DNA of 64,000 nucleotides, taken from the NCBI GenBank assembly GCA_016191345.1, contig JACPOU010000012.1:1-64000 (forward strand). The letters are read 5' to 3'. How positions within the stretch are numbered: the stretch's first letter is position 1; every line of letters starts with the position of its first letter. The notes below the pieces were generated by a model. The model searched no databases. It was not told where the DNA came from and saw nothing but the letters and a program-made list of their open reading frames with translations. The translations under genes were made by a program, and so were the position numbers. Below are positions 58,663 to 64,000 of the stretch, one piece after another. Origin of the DNA: Chloroflexota bacterium. GTDB taxonomy: Bacteria; Chloroflexota; Limnocylindria; Limnocylindrales; CSP1-4.

Positions 58663-60290
58663 CAGCCGGCCAGGGCGCGGGCTGGGTCCGAGGCCGGCGC
58701 CCGCCACCGCGCCGCCTCCTCGAGATGGGCCTCCTCGACGGCCTCTGCGCCTTCGAGGTCCGCGATCGTCCGGGCGACCCGCAGGAGGCGATCCGTGCCG
58801 CGTCCCGACAGCCGCTCCAGCTCCGCGAGCGCCACGGCACTCCCGCGCGTGGCCGGGGTCAGCCGGCAGGCCGTGCGCAGCGCGCGGCCCGAGCTGCGGG
58901 CGTTGAGGAGGAAGGGCGGACGCCCGAGCTGGACCGCGCGGGCCGCGGCGATCCGTGCGGCGACGGTCGCGGAGTCCTCGGGCTCCGTGCCGCCCACGAG
59001 CGCCGCCGCGCGGAGGCGCGGCATCCCGACCCACAGGTCGATCCGGTCGCGGAGGGGTCCCGAGATCCGGCCGACGTAGCGCTCCGGCCCGTAGAGCGGG
59101 CAGGTGCACGGGAGATCCGTCCCCGCGAAGCCGCACCGGCAGGGGTTCATCGCGGCCACGAGCTGGAAGCGGGCCGGCAGGATGGCCTGGCGCGTCGCCC
59201 GCGCGATGGCGACGCGGCCCTCCTCGAGAGGCTGGCGGAGTGCCTCGAGCACGTCCCGGGCGAACTCGGGCAGCTCGTCGAGGAAGAGAACCCCGTGATC
59301 CGCCCGAGTGACCTCGCCTGGCAGCAGCCCCGGACCGCCGCCCACGATCGCGGCGTAGGACGCCGTATGGTGCGGTGCCCGGAACGGCGGCTGGCGGACA
59401 AGGGCCCGCACCGCGCGCTCGGCCGAGACCGAGGCAACGGTCGTGGCGGCGAGGGCCTCGGCGTCGCCCAGTGGCGGCAGGAGCGTCGGGATGGTCCGGG
59501 CCAGGAGCGTCTTGCCGCTCCCCGGGGGCCCGATGAGCAGGAGCGCGTGACCACCGGCCAGCGCCACCTCGAGCGCGCGGCGGGCCTCCGCCTGCCCGCG
59601 GACCTCGGCGAGGTCGGGCGCGGGAGTCCCCACGCCGTCAAGGACCGGACCCGGGCCGGGCCCGACGCCGGACGCCGGGCCCGGCGGGCCCGGCAGGTCG
59701 CCCGCGGTCACCGCGCCGCCCCCGCGAGCCGTGACGACCTCGGCCAGCTCGACGCGGTTCGGTCGCAGCGGTCCCGCGCGGCGGCGGGCCCGGAGCCGAT
59801 CCACGGCCTCGCCGAGCGTCGCGCACCCGATCGCCTCGATACCGGGCACGAGCGCGGCCTCCTCGAGCGAGGCGGACGGCACGAGCGCTCGCGGCACGCC
59901 CCGCGCGGCAAGGGCCGCGAGCATCGGGAGGATCCCCGGCACGGGCCGGACCTCGCTGCCAAGCGAGAGCTCTCCGATGAGCGCCGTCCGGCCGAGCGAC
60001 GCGGTGAACTGCTCCGAGCCGAGGAGGATCCCGATGGCGATGGCGAGGTCCAGGCTGGCGCCGCCCTTGGGCAGGTCCGCCGGGGCGAGGTTCACGGTGA
60101 TGCGCCGTGCCGGGTGGAGGAACCCCGCGTTCCGGATCGCGCCGCGGACACGCTCCCGCGCCTCGCGCAGGGACGCATCGGCGAGGCCGACGATCGTGAA
60201 CCCGGGCAGGCCGGGGGCCACGTCGACCTCGACCCGGATCTGGCGGCCGTCGAGGCCGATGAGCGTGGCGGAGAGCAGGGTTGCGAGCAC
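58662..60290 (-). CDS. comM: YifB/ComM Mg-chelatase-like AAA+ ATPase
   Basis: 542 residues. N-terminal Lon-type fold (GLPGFTIVGLADASLREARERVR, ITVNLAPADLPKGGASLDLAIAIG) and AAA+ core with Walker A IGPPGSGKTLLARTIP, Walker B GVLFLDELPEFARDVLEALRQPLEEG, and the zinc-like CRCGF...CTCP before RISGPLRDRIDLWV. ComM is a helicase that extends recombination during transformation; in non-competent species the role is unclear. GTG start with a TACGGT hexamer 7 bases upstream. Confidence 0.93.
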   Translation of the reverse strand: MLATLLSATLIGLDGRQIRVEVDVAPGLPGFTIVGLADASLREARERVRGAIRNAGFLHPARRITVNLAPADLPKGGASLDLAIAIGILLGSEQFTASLGRTALIGELSLGSEVRPVPGILPMLAALAARGVPRALVPSASLEEAALVPGIEAIGCATLGEAVDRLRARRRAGPLRPNRVELAEVVTARGGGAVTAGDLPGPPGPASGVGPGPGPVLDGVGTPAPDLAEVRGQAEARRALEVALAGGHALLLIGPPGSGKTLLARTIPTLLPPLGDAEALAATTVASVSAERAVRALVRQPPFRAPHHTASYAAIVGGGPGLLPGEVTRADHGVLFLDELPEFARDVLEALRQPLEEGRVAIARATRQAILPARFQLVAAMNPCRCGFAGTDLPCTCPLYGPERYVGRISGPLRDRIDLWVGMPRLRAAALVGGTEPEDSATVAARIAAARAVQLGRPPFLLNARSSGRALRTACRLTPATRGSAVALAELERLSGRGTDRLLRVARTIADLEGAEAVEEAHLEEAARWRAPASDPARALAG

Positions 60291-60297
60291 GGGCGGA

Positions 60298-60303
60298 ACC
60301 GTA
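60298..60303 (-). promoter_or_regulatory. Candidate -10 (TACGGT) for comM-dprA
   Basis: Seven bases upstream of the comM GTG with no Shine-Dalgarno sequence. Confidence 0.3.
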
Positions 60304-60396
60304 CCCGGAGGCCCTTATCGGCCGATCACCTGTCGGCCATGCGCCGCGGCCTGCCGGCCGCGCCCGGCGCATTCGGCACCGCGCGCCGCCGCAGGC

Positions 60397-61566
60397 TCAG
60401 CGCGCGACGGACTTCGCGGGGGCCGCCGGCGCGTGGATCTTGTCGATCGTGGCCGCCATCGCCGCGACCTCGCGGCCGAGCGGCGAATCCGCCTTCGTGA
60501 AGGCGAACGGCGAGCCCGAATTCTGGGCGCTGATCGCGACCCGGTACTCGTTCGCGATCTTGTACTCGAAGGGCCGCTTCAGGGCGCCCTCGGCAGCCTG
60601 GATGCTGATCCCCGTGAAGGCATTCGAGCGGTTGAGGAGGAGCTTGACCTTGCTCTGCTCGTAGCCGATCCGGCCGAGAGCCTCCAGCACGAGGCGGACG
60701 TTCTTCAGGCAGGAGAGGTCCGCGGTCATGACGACGAAGATCATGTCGGCGTGGTCGAGGACCGAGAGGGTGAGGTCGCCGAGCCGCTTCTCCACGTCGA
60801 CGACGACGTAGTCATACATCGTCCGGAGCTGGGCCAGGGACTGCGACATCTGGCTCTCGTGGACGAGGTCGCTCTCCTCCGGGTTCGGCGGGGCCAGCAG
60901 GAGGTCCACCCCGGAGTCGTGGCGGACGACGACCGACTTCAGGAGGTCGGCGTCGATGGCGGGGGCATTCACGACGTCGGCGATGCTCTTGCGGTCGTTG
61001 CCGAGATCGAGGAAGACCCGGTGGTCGCCGAACTGCAGCACGCCGTCCACGAGCGCGACGCGCCGGTGCTGCTCCTGGTGGAGCGAGATCGCGGTGTTGA
61101 TCGCGAGGGTCGTGGTCCCCACGCCGCCCTTGGCCCCATAGAAGGCCAGCAGCTTGCCGAGCGGCGGACGTCCGCCGCCCGTGCCCTCGCGCGCGCCGAA
61201 GCGGGCGAGGAGGCTCTTCATCCGGGCGAGGAGCTCGGCCTGGTGGAAGGGCTTGACGAGGTAATCGTCCGCACCGGCACGCAGGCCCCGGACCTTCTGC
61301 TCGACCTCCTTCTCGGCGGTCAGCATGATGATCGGGACGTGGGTCTCCTGGCCCTCGACCTCGCGGATCCTGGTCGCCACCGCGTAGCCGTCGACCTTCG
61401 GCAGCGTGACGTCGAGCAGGATGAGGTCTGGCGCGTCCGCCTCCCAGAGCCGGAGGCCCTCGGTGCCGTCACCCGCGACGACGACCTCGAAGCCTTCCTG
61501 CTTCAGGGTGACGCGAAGGAGGCGCTGGACGTTCGGGTCGTCGTCGACGACGAGGATCTTGGTCAT
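60397..61566 (-). CDS. Receiver-domain/CpaE (MinD-like) ATPase fusion
   Basis: 389 residues. Residues 1-120 are an intact response-regulator receiver: acidic pocket Asp8-Asp10, phospho-acceptor Asp52 in LLDVTLPKVDG, Thr83 and Lys105 (LVKPF). Residues 135-375 are a MinD/CpaE ATPase with the deviant Walker A YGAKGGVGTTTLAIN (Lys146) and YDYVVVDVEKRLGDLT. CpaE proteins place Tad pili at the pole, usually with a degenerate receiver. No histidine kinase or tad genes are in the window. ATGA overlap with the hydrolase gene. Confidence 0.88.
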   Translation of the reverse strand: MTKILVVDDDPNVQRLLRVTLKQEGFEVVVAGDGTEGLRLWEADAPDLILLDVTLPKVDGYAVATRIREVEGQETHVPIIMLTAEKEVEQKVRGLRAGADDYLVKPFHQAELLARMKSLLARFGAREGTGGGRPPLGKLLAFYGAKGGVGTTTLAINTAISLHQEQHRRVALVDGVLQFGDHRVFLDLGNDRKSIADVVNAPAIDADLLKSVVVRHDSGVDLLLAPPNPEESDLVHESQMSQSLAQLRTMYDYVVVDVEKRLGDLTLSVLDHADMIFVVMTADLSCLKNVRLVLEALGRIGYEQSKVKLLLNRSNAFTGISIQAAEGALKRPFEYKIANEYRVAISAQNSGSPFAFTKADSPLGREVAAMAATIDKIHAPAAPAKSVAR

Positions 61567-62609
61567 GCCGGGTGGTCAGCCTCCGCGCGGAGCGACGGCC
61601 CGTCGGATTCGTCCGACGCCCCCGTCGCGGCCGAGGCGAGTATACCGACCGGCGCATCGCGGTCCCGCGCCGTTTCGAAGGCCCGCCGGAGGAAGGCGCT
61701 GACCCGCTCGTCCCAGGCGTCGCCGGCGGCCCGGCGTCCGGCCGCGTGGGCCGCGCCCGGGACCATCCAGGTCTCCGTCCCCTCGGGCGCTGCCGCGATC
61801 AGGCGGCGGGCTTCGGGCGGCGGGACGGTCGTGTCGGCGTCGCCGTGGATGAGGAGCAGCGGAAGGTCCTCGAGGAGCCCGACGAGCCGCACCGGCTCCG
61901 TCGATCGCAGGTCCTCGCCCACAAGCTGCGCCGCGATCGTGAACGCGCGACGGGCGAGGGCATGGCGCAGGAACGTCGGTCCGCGCAGCCGGTTCGCGAC
62001 GACCGTCGGCAGCTCGGCGGTGACCGCCTCCGCGACGATCCCGGCGATCTGGGGTCGTGGCGCGGGGGACGTCAGCTTCGGCGCGTCCGCATCCGAATCG
62101 GCCGAGGCGAGGCCGCCGTCGCCGAGGATCACGGCCGCGGCGATGGCGGTGATCCCGCCCATCGACGTTCCGACGAGGGCCACGCGCCGGATGCCGCGCT
62201 CCCCGAGCCAGGCGAGCGCCCCGCCGACGTCGTCGACCTCGCGCAGCCCGAAGGTCGTCAGACTCGCGTCGGAGCCGCCGTGGCCCCGGAAGTCGAGGCC
62301 GAGCACGCCGGCCGTCCGCCGGAGGGTCGGGCCGTACTCGACGAGGTCCGGCGTGACGGACCCCGAGTAGCCGTGAAGGAGGAGGATCGCCTCCCGCGGA
62401 TCCGGCTTCCAGCCCGCGCCAGAGCCGGCTCCGGGACCGGCGGCGTCGCGATCGGCGTCCAGCCAGCGGCCCGCAAGCCGGACCCCGTCGCGCGACACGA
62501 GCCGGACGACCTCGCCGCCGAGGCGGTCCAGCGCCGGCTTGAGCGCCGCCTCCTCCGGCCGCGTCCGGGGCGCGTCCAGCATCCGCCTGGCGATGCGCCC
62601 GGCGATCAC
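61563..62609 (-). CDS. Alpha/beta hydrolase
   Basis: 348 residues, serine hydrolase fold. LLLHGYSGSVTPDLVEYGP holds the oxyanion loop, GTSMGG the nucleophilic Ser, LLIHGDADTTVPPPEARRL the Asp, and VPGAAHAAGR the His. Related to S9-type peptidase/esterase families; substrate unknown. Acidic insertions between the nucleophile and the cap. Start chosen at the GTG 62609, 10 bases after the SPFH stop; the track's start lies inside that gene. Cytoplasmic, no signal peptide. Confidence 0.82.
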   Translation of the reverse strand: MIAGRIARRMLDAPRTRPEEAALKPALDRLGGEVVRLVSRDGVRLAGRWLDADRDAAGPGAGSGAGWKPDPREAILLLHGYSGSVTPDLVEYGPTLRRTAGVLGLDFRGHGGSDASLTTFGLREVDDVGGALAWLGERGIRRVALVGTSMGGITAIAAAVILGDGGLASADSDADAPKLTSPAPRPQIAGIVAEAVTAELPTVVANRLRGPTFLRHALARRAFTIAAQLVGEDLRSTEPVRLVGLLEDLPLLLIHGDADTTVPPPEARRLIAAAPEGTETWMVPGAAHAAGRRAAGDAWDERVSAFLRRAFETARDRDAPVGILASAATGASDESDGPSLRAEADHPA

Positions 62610-62619
62610 CGGGCGGTCG

Positions 62620-63525
62620 TCACGGGCGGGAGCCGCCGCCGCCCTCGTCGGCGCCCATGCCCCGGGCAAGGATGCCCGTGAACGGCTCGATGAGGCGGGT
62701 GAACTCGGTCGGGATGACGAACTTCGTCGACGGGCTCGCCCCCAGCGCCTTGAGCGCCTCGAGGTACTGGAGGGCCATCGTCTTCTGGTCGATGCCCTTG
62801 GCCGCCGAGAAGATCTGCTGGAGCGCCTCGGAGAAGCCCTGGGCCCGGAGGATCGCCGCCTGGCGATCGCCCTCGGCCTTCAGGATCTCGCCCTGCTTCG
62901 TGCCCTCGGCGACATTGATGGCGGCCTGCCGGGTGCCCTCCGATTCGGTGATCACGGCGCGCCGGGTGCGCTCGGCGGAGAGCTGGCGGTTCATCGCGTC
63001 CTGGACGTCGCGCGGCGGCGTGATCTCCCGGATCTCGACCGTCGTGACCTTGCCACCCCAGCGCTCGGTGACCTCGTCCAGCTTGGTCCGGAGAACCTCG
63101 TTGATCTGCTCCCGCTTCGAGAGGACCTCGTCGAGCGGGATGTCGCCGATGACGGCGCGAAGGGTCGTCGCCGCGACGCCGAGGAGCATGTCGTCGAGGC
63201 GCTGCGGCGCCAGGACGCTGGTCAGCGGGTCCGCGATCCGCCAGTAGACGAGGAAGTCGACCTCGATCGGGGCGTTGTCGCGGGTGATCGTCCGCTGGCT
63301 CGGGACCTCGGTCAGGGTCTCCCGGAGGTCGATCTTCACGGGCCGGTCGATGATCGGGATGAGGAAGTTGATCCCCGCCCCACGGACCATCGAGGCGTCC
63401 GTCCGGCCCAGCCGGAACACGACCATCTTCTCGTACTGCTGGACGATCCGGACCGACAGGTAGAGCAGCACGAGCAGGACCACGACGAGGAACGCCGCGA
63501 TCGAGAGCGTGAGCGGGAATTCCAT
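62620..63525 (-). CDS. SPFH/band-7 protein (stomatin/paraslipin type)
   Basis: 301 residues. One N-terminal membrane segment (LSIAAFLVVVLLVLLYLSV), then the band-7 domain (QQYEKMVVFRLGR, PIIDRPVKIDLRE, DFLVYWRIADPL), and a helical C-terminal part rich in Ala/Glu/Arg (RRAVITESEGTRQAAINVAEG, GDRQAAILRAQG). Forms membrane-microdomain oligomers, typically with an NfeD partner, which is the gene immediately upstream. AGGAGG lies 6 bases before the ATG. Confidence 0.95.
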   Translation of the reverse strand: MEFPLTLSIAAFLVVVLLVLLYLSVRIVQQYEKMVVFRLGRTDASMVRGAGINFLIPIIDRPVKIDLRETLTEVPSQRTITRDNAPIEVDFLVYWRIADPLTSVLAPQRLDDMLLGVAATTLRAVIGDIPLDEVLSKREQINEVLRTKLDEVTERWGGKVTTVEIREITPPRDVQDAMNRQLSAERTRRAVITESEGTRQAAINVAEGTKQGEILKAEGDRQAAILRAQGFSEALQQIFSAAKGIDQKTMALQYLEALKALGASPSTKFVIPTEFTRLIEPFTGILARGMGADEGGGGSRP

Positions 63526-63556
63526 GCGATGCCTCCTCTGCTGCCCGGCCGGCGGC

Positions 63557-64000
63557 TCAGGCAGGACTCGATGATGACGGGTCCGGCTCGACGACGAGCG
63601 TCAGGCCCTCGATGCGCACGACCCGGACCGCCGTTCCCCGTCCGAGCGGCAGGCCATCCAGCGACTTTGCCGACCATTCCTCGCCGCTGGCGTGGACGGT
63701 CCCGATCGGGCCGAGCGTCGATCTGACCTCGCCGCGGGTGCCCGTCGGGACGGCGACCGCCCCGGCGTATGGGGTCGTGCCGATCCGCCGGCTGCGCAGC
63801 GCACCCCAGGCGATGAACCCGGCGAACGCCGCGGTCGTGAGGGTGGTCACGGCGAGGAGCGGGGCGCCGACGCTGAGGAGCGGCGCCATCGGGTCGCCGG
63901 GGGCCGTGTAGAGCGCAGAGGCGCCCAGCACGAAGGCGACGAGCCCGCCGACCGTCAGCAGGCCGTGGCTCGTGACGGTCGTCTCGAGCGCGAAGAGGAC
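63557..64000 (-). CDS. NfeD-family membrane protein, 5' end beyond the window
   Basis: The frame stays open to the right edge: beyond the track's apparent start it reads LFALETTVTSHGLLTVGGLVAFVLG, which is the classic NfeD membrane region. The visible 147 residues then contain a further hydrophobic segment (LLAVTTLTTAAFAGFIAWGAL) and the C-terminal OB-like domain (GTRGEVRSTLGPIGTVHASGEEW, VRVVRIEGLTLVVEP). Partner of the SPFH protein 31 bases downstream. Whether an N-terminal ClpP-like protease domain is present cannot be seen. Confidence 0.9.
   Translation of the reverse strand, partial: VLFALETTVTSHGLLTVGGLVAFVLGASALYTAPGDPMAPLLSVGAPLLAVTTLTTAAFAGFIAWGALRSRRIGTTPYAGAVAVPTGTRGEVRSTLGPIGTVHASGEEWSAKSLDGLPLGRGTAVRVVRIEGLTLVVEPDPSSSSPA

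Noticed and set aside
1-64000. tRNA, rRNA, dif site or replication origin
   Set aside because: Gaps between genes were read for cloverleaf-like or known consensus sequences and none was found; DnaA boxes and a dif-like palindrome were not recognised.

Overview
This is a GC-rich bacterial chromosome segment (about 70% GC by eye) that is almost entirely coding, with nearly every gene on the minus strand. The gene content and order (xseA-xseB, dxs-tlyA-nadK-recN, scpA-scpB-rluB, alaS...ruvX-mltG, cysteine desulfurase-mnmA, rel-hisS-aspS, dprA-topA-xerC) follow the ancestral Gram-positive-like arrangement. Together with base composition and protein style, this suggests a high-GC Chloroflexota member (for example Limnocylindria) or a close Terrabacteria relative. 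This placement is inferred from reading only. No rRNA, tRNA or CRISPR array was seen.

Layout, left to right. 1-1.3 kb: an IS110-family transposase with a tandem 37-bp repeat at its non-coding end. 1.3-7.1 kb: a minus-strand cluster running from an M50 protease and HD protein through scpA, scpB and an RsuA/RluB pseudouridine synthase to an ABC exporter. 7.1-15.1 kb: dxs, a nitrilase-family amidase, tlyA, nadK, recN, xerD and a PH/SHOCT membrane protein. 15.5-19.2 kb: an accessory block (SnoaL-like protein, small ORF, secreted hypothetical, class III adenylate cyclase, and a lower-GC ApeA-like HEPN defence gene) that splits xseA/xseB from dxs. 19.3-23.0 kb: xseAB with a tiny membrane gene between them, and a divergent PGM1-type ATP-grasp ligase. 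23.1-32.7 kb: alaS, an FtsA/PilM-like ATPase, a bitopic envelope protein, ruvX, mltG, an M24 peptidase and efp. 32.7-38.4 kb: cysteine desulfurase-mnmA plus two small membrane genes, typA, and a divergent MobA-like transferase. 38.4-46.2 kb: aspS, hisS and rel, with a VapBC module, a gene remnant and a membrane protein inserted between hisS and rel. hisS is bracketed by short repeats. 46.2-55.1 kb: a tightly overlapping topA-xerC-murJ-femAB-femAB-murE operon. 55.1-64 kb: a hypothetical, an Ig/CAP surface protein, dprA, comM, a REC-CpaE fusion, an alpha/beta hydrolase, an SPFH protein and a 5'-truncated NfeD.

Two expression habits recur. Within operons, genes are joined by ATGA, GTGA, CTGA or TGATG overlaps, which implies translational coupling. 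At the head of many operons a TANNNT hexamer lies only 6-10 bp upstream of the start codon and no Shine-Dalgarno sequence is visible, which predicts leaderless mRNAs (topA, hisS, rel, aspS, alaS, xseA, cysteine desulfurase, vapB, the cyclase, comM, the MobA-like gene).

The observations most worth following are: the ApeA-like gene interrupting the xse-dxs run; the actin-like ATPase paired with a bitopic envelope protein; the Rel enzyme with a QFDD synthetase motif but an intact hydrolase site; EF-P with Arg32 in a Met-Gly-Arg-Gly loop; the cysteine desulfurase lacking the usual PLP-contacting Gln; the repeats around hisS; and the repeat and inverted repeat in the presumed bridge-RNA region of the IS110 element.
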